From Rhizomicrobium sp. (GTDB lineage: Bacteria; Pseudomonadota; Alphaproteobacteria; Micropepsales; Micropepsaceae): a stretch of DNA of 64,000 nucleotides. The translations under genes were made by a program, and so were the position numbers. The stretch is taken from NCBI GenBank assembly GCA_037200385.1, contig JBBCGL010000001.1:2294001-2358000 (forward strand), written 5' to 3'. The notes beneath the pieces were generated by a model that saw only the letters and a program-made list of their open reading frames with translations, ran no database searches and had not been told where the DNA came from. Shown piece by piece: positions 57,153 through 64,000 of the stretch. Each line of letters begins with the position of its first letter. The first letter of the stretch is position 1.

Positions 57153-58726
57153 CCGGGGCGCCTTCCGACCTCACCGTGTATGGCGCGCTGCGCCTGATAG
57201 AAGACCAGGATCCCGTTCACACAGCCGTGGTCTACAAGGACCGGCGGTGGACCTATCGGCAGCTTCGGTCGGAGGTCGACCGGATCGCCGGAGCGCTGTT
57301 GGCGCGGGGCGTGGTGCGCGGCGACCGCGTGGCGATGCTCTGCAGCACCCGGATCGAATACTGGACGACGTTCCTCGCCACGAGCGCGATCGGGGCGATC
57401 TGGGTCGGGCTGGGATTGCGCAACAAGCTCGATGAGTTGAGCTTCGTCGTCGGAGACGCCGAGCCGCGCCTCCTGATCTCCCTCTCGGAGTTCGAAGGAC
57501 GCGACTACCGTGACGATCTGCGCGCAATCCGCGACATCACCGCTTCGATTGCGGACGTCGTCACGATTGATGGCGGCTTCGACGGATCGCTGTCGTGGGA
57601 AGACTTTTTGGAGCACGGCGGGAGTGCCGCCGCTGTGAACGACGCGGCTTTGCTCGTCGACCCCGACGATCCGGCCATCATCGTCTATACCTCCGGCACG
57701 ACGGGACGACCAAAGGGCGCCCTTCTCAGCCATTACGGCTTGGTGGCAGGCAGTCGTGCGCAGATGGAACGATCCGCGGCCGCGCGTCCGGTGCAGATCA
57801 ATTCCTTCCCGATCAACCACATCGCCTGTGTCGGCGACATCAGCCTCACCAACATGGTGGCGGGAGGCACGACCATCCTGGCCGAGCGATTCGACCCGAG
57901 GGAGCAATTGGAGATCATCGAACGGGAACGGGTCACCGTCTGGGGCGGAATTCCCGCGATGGTCCAGATGACCTTGGCCGTTCCCGACTTCGATCGTTTC
58001 GATCTGTCCTCGCTCAAAGCGGTCGGCTGGGGCGGCGGCGCCATGCCGCGCGACGTCATCGAACGGCTTTCAACCCTCGCGCCACGCGTCGGCGGCCTCT
58101 ATGGCCTGACGGAAACGACGTCGAACGTCACCTGGACCGACGCGGGCGCGCCGCTCGACGTCCTGGTTTCGACGATCGGAAAGCCGGGCTCCGCCTTCCC
58201 CTGCCGTGTCGTGACCGAGGATCGCCACCTGTGCGGCGTCGGCGAGGTCGGGGAGATTCAGTTCAAGGCCGAGACGAATATGCTGGGCTACTGGAAACAG
58301 CCGGACGCAACGCGGGAGGCCTTCACCGAGGATGGGTGGCTGCGCACCGGCGATCTGGGGATTTGGCGCGAAGACGGCAACCTCACCCTCGTCGGCCGCC
58401 GGATCGAGATGTACAAGTCCGGTGGTTTCAACATCTATCCGAGAGAGGTTGAGATCGCGCTTGAAAGCCACGCCGCAGTGGAAGCGGCGGCGGTCGTTCC
58501 GAAAGCGGACCGGCTTTACAACGAGGTCGGGCATGCTTTCGTCATGCTGCGCGGCGACACCAGACCCACGGCGCACGAGCTTGATGTGTTCCTCAGAACC
58601 AAGCTGGCGAATTACAAAATTCCCAAAACCATCCAGATCGTCGACGCGCTTCCGATCCTCGCAAACGGCAAAATCGACAAGGTCGCGTTGCGGAAGGACG
58701 CGGCTGCGGGAGAGGGACCGGCCTGA
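57149..58726 (+). CDS. AMP-dependent acyl-CoA ligase
   Basis: 525 aa, ANL superfamily. Motifs: IVYTSGTTGRPKGALLSH (AMP/ATP binding), GLTETTSNVTW, DGWLRTGDLGIWREDGNLTL, and KSGGFNIYPREVE with a C-terminal ANGKIDKVAL lysine. It activates a carboxylic acid to its CoA ester. With the MaoC gene before it and a peptidase after it, the likely substrate is an acyl group released from N-acyl amino acids or lipopeptides; this is inferred from context. Confidence 0.9.
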   Translation: MTGAPSDLTVYGALRLIEDQDPVHTAVVYKDRRWTYRQLRSEVDRIAGALLARGVVRGDRVAMLCSTRIEYWTTFLATSAIGAIWVGLGLRNKLDELSFVVGDAEPRLLISLSEFEGRDYRDDLRAIRDITASIADVVTIDGGFDGSLSWEDFLEHGGSAAAVNDAALLVDPDDPAIIVYTSGTTGRPKGALLSHYGLVAGSRAQMERSAAARPVQINSFPINHIACVGDISLTNMVAGGTTILAERFDPREQLEIIERERVTVWGGIPAMVQMTLAVPDFDRFDLSSLKAVGWGGGAMPRDVIERLSTLAPRVGGLYGLTETTSNVTWTDAGAPLDVLVSTIGKPGSAFPCRVVTEDRHLCGVGEVGEIQFKAETNMLGYWKQPDATREAFTEDGWLRTGDLGIWREDGNLTLVGRRIEMYKSGGFNIYPREVEIALESHAAVEAAAVVPKADRLYNEVGHAFVMLRGDTRPTAHELDVFLRTKLANYKIPKTIQIVDALPILANGKIDKVALRKDAAAGEGPA

Positions 58727-61030
58727 ATGCGGATTCGTAGTCTTCTGTACGGTTGTGCGGGCATGGCAGCCATTGCCGTTCTCTCTCTGACCACGGCCTT
58801 CGGCGGAGCGGTACAAGCGCCGGCGGGGACCCTGCTGGGCTTTTCTCCCGCCGGATCGGACGGTCAGCGGGCGCTGGAGCGCATCTTCGACGCGGGCTTG
58901 AGCGCCGAGGAACAGCGCCGGTGGATGAAAGCCTTGGCATCCAAGGCCAACAGCGTCGGCACGCCGCATGACCGCGCCAACGCCGAATGGATGCTGGCGC
59001 AGTTCAAGTCGTGGGGCTGGGAGGCCCATATCGAAACCTTTTATGCCCTGGACCCGACACCGGTGGCGGAGAAGCTCGAGCTTCTGGGCAAGCATCCGTT
59101 CACTGCCGCTTTGCACGAGCCGCCGCTGCCCGGCGACGCCTCTTCGGCGCAAACCGCCGACGTGCTGCCGCCCTACCTGGTGTACCAGGGCGATGGAGAT
59201 GTGACCGCCGAGGTGGTCTACGCCAACTATGGAATGCCGGAGGACTACGAGGCGCTGCAGCGCGCCGGGATCGACGTCAAAGGCAAGATCGTCATCACCC
59301 GATACGGCAATGGGTGGCGCGGCCTCAAGCCTCAGCTGGCTCAGGAACACGGCGCCGTCGGCTGTTTGATCTACTCGGATCCCGCGGACGACGGTTACGG
59401 AACGGACGACCCGTATCCCAAAGGCTCGGGGCGGCCCCGGCAAGGCGTTCAGCGGGGATCGGTCCAGAAGGTCATGGTGTATCCGGGCGATCCTCTGACG
59501 CCAGGCGTTGGCGCCACGAAGGACGCCAAGCGGTTGACGCGGGAAAACGCGCCGACGATTTTGAAGATACCGGCTCTTCCCATCTCCTACGGCGACGCGG
59601 AGCCGCTTTTGGCGGCGATCGAGGGGCCCGTGGCGCCCCGCGGGTTCCGAGGACAGCTGCCGCTCACATATCATCTGGGGCCTTCCAAGGCGAAGGTCCA
59701 TCTCCTGGTCCGGTCGGATTGGAGCCTGAAGCCCATCTACGATGTGATCGCCACCATCCGGGGCTCCGAAGCGCCCGACCAATGGGTGATCCGCGGCAAT
59801 CACCACGATGCCTGGGTGTTCGGGGCTTGGGATCCCCTGGCCGGCACCGTCGCGCTCCTGGGAGAGGCCAAGTCGATCGGCGGGCTATTGAAGACCGGAT
59901 GGCGCCCGAAACGCACGATCGTCTACGCCAGCTGGGATGGAGAGGAGCCCGGCATGATCGGTTCCACCGAGTGGGCCGAAGAGCGCGCCCTGGAGCTGTC
60001 ACGCAAGGCCGTCATCTACGTCAATTCGGACGACAATGCGCGCGGCATACTCGGAGCGGGCGCCAGCCATGAACTTCAACGGCTCGTGAACGAAGCGTCC
60101 GCCGACGTTCGCGATCCCGAAACCGGAGCGTCCGTCCAGGCACGCTTGCGGGCTTACATTCAGGTGCAGGGGCTTACCGACCCAGACCTGGCAATGGTGG
60201 CGAAAATGATCGCCGGCGGCGGCGACATCCCGGTCTATCCGATCGGCTCGGGATCCGACTATTCCGTCTTCCTGCAACATCTGGGCGTGCCTTCCATCAA
60301 TCTCGGTTATGGCTATGCCGGCGAGGATGGGGACGCGGGGATTTTTCACTCGCTCTACGACACCTTCGAGCATTTCTCCCGCTTCAGCGATCCGACCTTT
60401 GGATACGAGGTCGCGCTTTCCCAGACGGCGGGCCGGCTCGTGCTTCGGGAGGCCGACGCCGCGGTTCTCCCGCTGCAGTTCCGCGCCTTTGCCGGAATGA
60501 TCGCGGCCTATGTGGATGAGCTGAAGGCGCTTCAAGGCAGTCTGAAGAGCAAGGCGGAGGCGCAGGACAAGCTGATCTCGGCGCACGCCTTCACCCTTGC
60601 CGCCGACCCGATCAAGAAGACGTATCGGCCGCCGGAACCCGAAGCCGCGCCGCCGGCGCTGGACTTCACTTCGCTCGACACCGCGGTGACCCGGCTGGAG
60701 GCCAGCGCCATGGCTTATGACTCGGCTCTGGCGGCGAGCGGCGGCGCCCTTTCACCGGACCGGGCGGCCAAGCTCAACGGCATCCTGCAGAACATCGACC
60801 AGAGCCTCCTTGACTCCGACGGTCTGCCGGGGCGGCCCTGGTTCCAAAACCTCGCTTACGCCCCGGGACTTCTCAGCGGATACGGCGTCAAGACGCTGCC
60901 CGGCGTGCGCGAAGCGATCGAGGGGCGCCGATGGACGGAAGCCCAGACCTACATCGCGCGCACGGCCAAGGCGCTGGAGGAGTATGCGGCGCGTGTGGAT
61001 GCGGCCGCGGCCGTGCTCGCCAAGAACTGA
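58727..61030 (+). CDS. Exported M28 peptidase, glutamate carboxypeptidase II-like
   Basis: 767 aa with a signal peptide (YGCAGMAAIAVLSLTTAFGG). Full GCPII layout: N-terminal part, PA domain (IDVKGKIVITRYGNGWRG), M28 core with di-zinc ligands in GNHHDAWVFGAWDP, SWDGEEPGMIGSTEW, NSDDNA and FHSLYDTFEH, and a C-terminal transferrin-receptor-like dimerisation domain. It removes C-terminal glutamate or other residues from peptides in the periplasm. The ATG follows the ligase stop directly, so it is in the same operon. Confidence 0.92.
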   Translation: MRIRSLLYGCAGMAAIAVLSLTTAFGGAVQAPAGTLLGFSPAGSDGQRALERIFDAGLSAEEQRRWMKALASKANSVGTPHDRANAEWMLAQFKSWGWEAHIETFYALDPTPVAEKLELLGKHPFTAALHEPPLPGDASSAQTADVLPPYLVYQGDGDVTAEVVYANYGMPEDYEALQRAGIDVKGKIVITRYGNGWRGLKPQLAQEHGAVGCLIYSDPADDGYGTDDPYPKGSGRPRQGVQRGSVQKVMVYPGDPLTPGVGATKDAKRLTRENAPTILKIPALPISYGDAEPLLAAIEGPVAPRGFRGQLPLTYHLGPSKAKVHLLVRSDWSLKPIYDVIATIRGSEAPDQWVIRGNHHDAWVFGAWDPLAGTVALLGEAKSIGGLLKTGWRPKRTIVYASWDGEEPGMIGSTEWAEERALELSRKAVIYVNSDDNARGILGAGASHELQRLVNEASADVRDPETGASVQARLRAYIQVQGLTDPDLAMVAKMIAGGGDIPVYPIGSGSDYSVFLQHLGVPSINLGYGYAGEDGDAGIFHSLYDTFEHFSRFSDPTFGYEVALSQTAGRLVLREADAAVLPLQFRAFAGMIAAYVDELKALQGSLKSKAEAQDKLISAHAFTLAADPIKKTYRPPEPEAAPPALDFTSLDTAVTRLEASAMAYDSALAASGGALSPDRAAKLNGILQNIDQSLLDSDGLPGRPWFQNLAYAPGLLSGYGVKTLPGVREAIEGRRWTEAQTYIARTAKALEEYAARVDAAAAVLAKN

Positions 61031-61125
61031 GCCGACGAAGCGCGAAATGGATCAGCAGACGCGTTGGACCAAGCGCATCGCGGCGATGGAAGAAAAGCCG
61101 ACGACGCCGAGACTTCGAGCTCGCG

Positions 61126-61653
61126 TCATGACCGCCCCACGCTCGCGCCCAAGGTGACGAGAAGCTCGTCCAGTTGCTCGAACGCCTCGCCAAACTCACC
61201 CACACTCTCGGAGGCGATGGCCTCGTCGAGAGCTTCCTTCGAGGGATAGCGGTCGTGCATGACCACCAGGGTCTCGGCACCGCGTTCTTCAAAGGTCACC
61301 GTGGTGACGGGTCCACCCTCGCCACCTTCGTCATTCGTCCATACGAGGCGGGAGGGCGGCGTCACTTCGATATACTTGCCGAAGAACGCCACGGGCTGCT
61401 CCGAGGCAGGATGGCCGAACACGAAACGGTAGGTGCCCCCCGTACGAACATCGGCCTCGCAGGAAATGAAGGATATCCCAATCGACTTCGGCGCCCACCA
61501 CCGCTTGAGCAGCTCGGGCTTGGTCCACGCCTCGAACACGATCCGCGCCGGGGCGTTGAAGGTTCGCGTAACGACCAGCTCACGCCCGGACGTCCGTTCC
61601 ACCGTCGTGCGGTTCTTCATGGGGGCGGGCTCATTCTCTCTTTTTGCGTCCAT
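61126..61653 (-). CDS. SRPBCC (AHSA1-like) protein paired with ArsR
   Basis: 175 aa. START/AHSA1 fold: ELVVTRTFNAPARIVFEAWT, LLKRWWAPKSIGI, FFGKYIEVTPPSRLVWTN, TTVTFEERGAETLVVM. Binds small hydrophobic ligands. Its start (ATG 61653, AAGGAG upstream) overlaps the end of the ArsR gene; this ArsR-SRPBCC pairing is common and usually self-regulated. Role unknown. Confidence 0.88.
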   Translation of the reverse strand: MDAKRENEPAPMKNRTTVERTSGRELVVTRTFNAPARIVFEAWTKPELLKRWWAPKSIGISFISCEADVRTGGTYRFVFGHPASEQPVAFFGKYIEVTPPSRLVWTNDEGGEGGPVTTVTFEERGAETLVVMHDRYPSKEALDEAIASESVGEFGEAFEQLDELLVTLGASVGRS

Positions 61654-61996
61654 CGACCTTCTCCTTCCGTTTCAGTTCCTCGACAACCTCGTCCAGCGCG
61701 TCGAAGCGTGCGTCCCAGAGCCGGCGGTACCCCTCGATCCATGCCGCTTCTTCCTCCAGCCGGCGCAGGCCGAGCGTGCAGGTCCGCACGCGACCGACCT
61801 TCCGCGTGGCGACGAGCCCCGCCTGCTCCAAGATGCCGACATGCTTCTTCATCCCCGTGAGGGTCATGTGGAACGTCTCGGCAAGATCCGAGATCGAAGC
61901 GTCGGCACGCCCGAGCCGCTCCAGAACGCCGCGCCGGGTGGCGTCCGAGAGCGCGGCGAACGAGGCATCGAAGCGGGCCCGGCTATACTGAACCAT
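61631..61996 (-). CDS. ArsR-family regulator
   Basis: 121 aa winged helix: FDASFAALSDATRRGVLERL, ASISDLAETFHMTLTGMKKH, VGILEQAGLVATRKVGRVRT. Lacks the metal-binding CxC of ArsR proper, so it probably senses another signal. The 10-bp-arm palindrome at 61985-62008 covers its own start codon, so the transcript is nearly leaderless and autorepressed. Confidence 0.9.
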   Translation of the reverse strand: MVQYSRARFDASFAALSDATRRGVLERLGRADASISDLAETFHMTLTGMKKHVGILEQAGLVATRKVGRVRTCTLGLRRLEEEAAWIEGYRRLWDARFDALDEVVEELKRKEKVDGRKKRE

Positions 61997-62006
61997 TCGG
62001 TTCAGT
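61987..62006. promoter_or_regulatory. Perfect palindrome ACTGAACC-ATTC-GGTTCAGT over the ArsR start
   Basis: 8-bp perfect arms, extendable to 10 (ATACTGAACC / GGTTCAGTAT, 61985-62008). The right-to-left reading places the ATG of the ArsR gene (61996-61994) in the spacer, and codons 2-5 of the protein come from the arm. Strong autoregulatory operator candidate. Confidence 0.85.
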
Positions 62007-62191
62007 ATGTGACATATGGATCGGCGGCAGGCAAGGAAGGCCGAGCGCGCGGCTCGCCTCGCGGCCGCCTTCGTGCGTATCGAGACGGCGCGGCCTCGTC
62101 GGATCGGCGGCTCGCCGACCCGTGACGAGCCTTCTGGACTCGTTGCCGCGGCTTCCGCATGCTTGGGCGCGAATGGAAGGGACGCGGCACC

Positions 62192-62395
62192 ATGTACAAA
62201 TTCGGTGTTTTTCTCGACTACATCGGCGGGCCCGGCATCTTCGTGAGCGCCTTCCTGCTGTACGCCACGCGCAACGAGCCCGAAACGATATGGCCCGATG
62301 TCGCCCTCGGGGTGAGCATCGCCACGTTGCTGGCGCTCTTTTTCGGCTGGGCGCTCAAGAAGGCCGCCGTGGCAGAACCGCCCAAGAAGACGTGA
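62192..62395 (+). CDS. Small two-helix membrane protein
   Basis: 67 aa with two membrane helices (YIGGPGIFVSAFLLYATR and VALGVSIATLLALFFGWAL) and a basic C-terminus. GGAAGGGA lies upstream of the ATG at 62192. No known family. Upstream 61997-62191 shows only a low-quality frame. The following 62396-62606 appears empty. Confidence 0.6.
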   Translation: MYKFGVFLDYIGGPGIFVSAFLLYATRNEPETIWPDVALGVSIATLLALFFGWALKKAAVAEPPKKT

Positions 62396-62606
62396 GCCGC
62401 GCCTCCCGCCGCGGGATCCGAACTCGGCGTCGACGGACGGGCACCACGCCCGGACAGTTCGTTTCGGCGAGAATTACTGGGTCGTCCGCATGACGCGGGC
62501 CAATGATCGGTTTGGGCGGATGCAATTCCATCCCAACGTGCTTTAGGCTCCGCCGCATCGTCACAACCGCCGCCGCCGGCCGGCGCATCCCAGGGGCATT
62601 CGCCAG

Positions 62607-64000
62607 ATGACCGACACCACGCTCGACGCCCGCGCGGCGCGCCGCGATACCGCGTTTCTCGGGCATCCCGCCGGACTCGGCTGGCTCGCGGCGGCGGAGT
62701 TCTGGGAGCGCTTCTCCTATTACGGCATGACCACGCTGCTGGTGCTCTACATGACCCACAGCCTGCTCCAGCCCGGCCATGTCGAGCACATCTGGGGCTT
62801 CGTGCCGTTCCGTCACCTGATCGAGAGCGTCACCGGCAAGCTGTCACCCCAGGCCCTCGCCTCGCAGGTCTACGGCCTCTATGCCGGCCTCGTCTATCTC
62901 ACGCCCATCGCGGGCGGGCTGCTCGCCGACCAGGTGACGGGGCGGACCCGCGCGGTGGCGCTGGGCGCCGGCCTGATGGCGCTCGGCCATTTCCTCATGG
63001 CGTTCGATGCGAGCTTCCTGCTGGCCCTGCTCTGCCTGCTGCTCGGCGTCGGCTGCTTCAAGGGCAACATCGCCTCGCAGGTCGGCGACCTCTACCGCCA
63101 GGACGATCCGCGCCGCGCCGACGCGTTCCAGATATATCTCTTCGCGGTCCAGCTCGCGGTGATCTTCGCGCCGCTCGTCTGCGGCCGGCTGGCCGTGTGG
63201 TACGACTGGCATTGGGGCTTCGGCGCCGCGGGCGTCGGGATGCTCATCGGCCTCGTCATCTATCTCGCCGGCCGCCCGACGCTGCCCGAGGAGGAGCGGA
63301 CGCGGCGCACCGCCGGCGCCGCGCCCAAGCCGGTGCACACCGTGACGCGGCGCGAATGGGCCGCGCTCGCCGTGCTCGTCGCGCTGCTGCCGGTGCTGGC
63401 GGTGGGGCAGGTCGGCAACGGCGAGATCTTCAACGCCTATCTCGTCTGGGGCGAGGCGAACTACCAGCTCGGCTTCTTCGGCATGACGATGCCGATCACC
63501 GACCTGCTCGCCTACGGCTCGATCATCAGTGCCGGAACGATCGCGAGCTCGGCCTATTTCTGGCGCTGGTGGGGCCGGCATTGGCGCGAGCCGGAGGAGA
63601 TCAGCAAGATGACCATCGGCGTGGCGATCGGCGCGGCGGCGCCGCTGCTGCTGGTGGCCGCCTCGGCGCTGATCGCGGCGAGCAGGCAGAAAGCGGGACT
63701 CGGCTGGGCGGTGGCGTTCGAGATCGTGAACGATTTCGGCTTCGCCAACGTCTTTCCCGTCGGCCTGGCGCTCTATTCGCGTGCCGCGCCCCGGCACCTC
63801 GTCGGCGCGGTGATCGGCCTCTATTACCTGCACCTGTTCTTCGGCAATCTCCTGGTCGGCTGGCTCGGCGGCCTTCTGGAGAAGATGCCGGCGACGTCGT
63901 TCTGGCTGCTGCATGTCGGGCTGATGCTCGCCGCGGGCGCGATCCTGCTGCTGGTGCGGCTCGTGTTCGGCCGCCTGCTCGCGCCGGCCTATGCCGCGCC
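62607..64000 (+). CDS. POT-family proton-dependent peptide transporter (partial, runs off right edge)
   Basis: 464 residues present, no stop in the window. POT/PTR2 signature near the start: AAEFWERFSYYGMTTLLVLY (the ExxERFxYYG motif for proton coupling), then YLTPIAGGLLADQ and GVGCFKGNIAS, with around 11 membrane helices visible so far. It imports di- and tripeptides with protons and completes the uptake route for the peptidases of this island. The ATG at 62607 starts the conserved N-terminus. Confidence 0.92.
   Translation, partial: MTDTTLDARAARRDTAFLGHPAGLGWLAAAEFWERFSYYGMTTLLVLYMTHSLLQPGHVEHIWGFVPFRHLIESVTGKLSPQALASQVYGLYAGLVYLTPIAGGLLADQVTGRTRAVALGAGLMALGHFLMAFDASFLLALLCLLLGVGCFKGNIASQVGDLYRQDDPRRADAFQIYLFAVQLAVIFAPLVCGRLAVWYDWHWGFGAAGVGMLIGLVIYLAGRPTLPEEERTRRTAGAAPKPVHTVTRREWAALAVLVALLPVLAVGQVGNGEIFNAYLVWGEANYQLGFFGMTMPITDLLAYGSIISAGTIASSAYFWRWWGRHWREPEEISKMTIGVAIGAAAPLLLVAASALIAASRQKAGLGWAVAFEIVNDFGFANVFPVGLALYSRAAPRHLVGAVIGLYYLHLFFGNLLVGWLGGLLEKMPATSFWLLHVGLMLAAGAILLLVRLVFGRLLAPAYAA

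Noticed and set aside
62016-62246. 76-codon plus-strand frame after the ArsR promoter
   Set aside because: Starts with a plausible basic helix but turns into low-quality sequence and overlaps the small membrane protein; perhaps a remnant.

Overview
The window is GC-rich and looks alphaproteobacterial: it has a GapR-like (DUF2312) gene, a TonB-dependent receptor, Tat- and Sec-exported S12 hydrolases and tightly overlapping ATGA gene junctions. It has two unrelated halves joined at a tRNA-Gln(CTG) gene (33518-33591).

Left half (1-33364): most of a temperate siphophage-type prophage. A leftward operon (21.2 kb to the left edge) runs from a Cro/YdaS-like gene through nucleases, GapR, an RNA ligase, four consecutive DNA methyltransferase genes, an ASCH-like and a TSCPD protein, a Rieske protein, a papain-like cysteine peptidase, DnaB and an O-like initiator with iteron-like repeats inside its coding region, to an HNH nuclease and both terminase subunits. 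Head and tail genes must lie to the left, outside the window. A LexA-type CI repressor (21316-21975) sits between two promoters of nearly identical design. Each has a TTGACA box followed at the same distance by an operator ACCAG-N4-CTGGT; five such sites are visible. One promoter fires left into cro, the other right into a long operon of small genes that ends with an AlpA-like excisionase and a tyrosine integrase.

Inside the rightward operon is a complete diversity-generating retroelement (DGR): two C-type-lectin-like target proteins (25807-26712 and 26755-27672), each ending in a variable repeat and a GACA-loop hairpin, then an Avd-like accessory gene, a template repeat (28084-28207) and a DGR reverse transcriptase (28786-29787). 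All 11 and all 16 differences of the two variable repeats from the template fall on template adenines, so adenine mutagenesis has acted on both targets. Just upstream, a 307-bp element with 15-bp terminal inverted repeats and an 8-bp target duplication has split two overlapping genes without damaging either.

Right half (33592-64000): chromosome carrying what looks like a catabolic island for peptides and D- or N-acyl amino acids. It holds an exported N-acyl-D-amino-acid deacylase, a diaminopropionate ammonia-lyase-like enzyme, three S12 serine hydrolases, a TonB receptor, a D-serine/D-threonine-type PLP enzyme, an S9 peptidase, a YkvI-like permease, a GPH-type transporter, an asparaginase, a threonine dehydratase-like enzyme, a TAP-like hydrolase, a MaoC protein, an acyl-CoA ligase, an M28 (glutamate carboxypeptidase II-like) peptidase and a POT peptide transporter (cut by the right edge). 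Two regulators lie inside it, an XRE-cupin protein and a TetR protein. Two families of repeated palindromes in front of these operons (TTGCA-N5-TGCAA; GAAAAACTCGA-type inverted repeats) are proposed as their operators. An ArsR/SRPBCC pair with its own palindrome lies near the right end.
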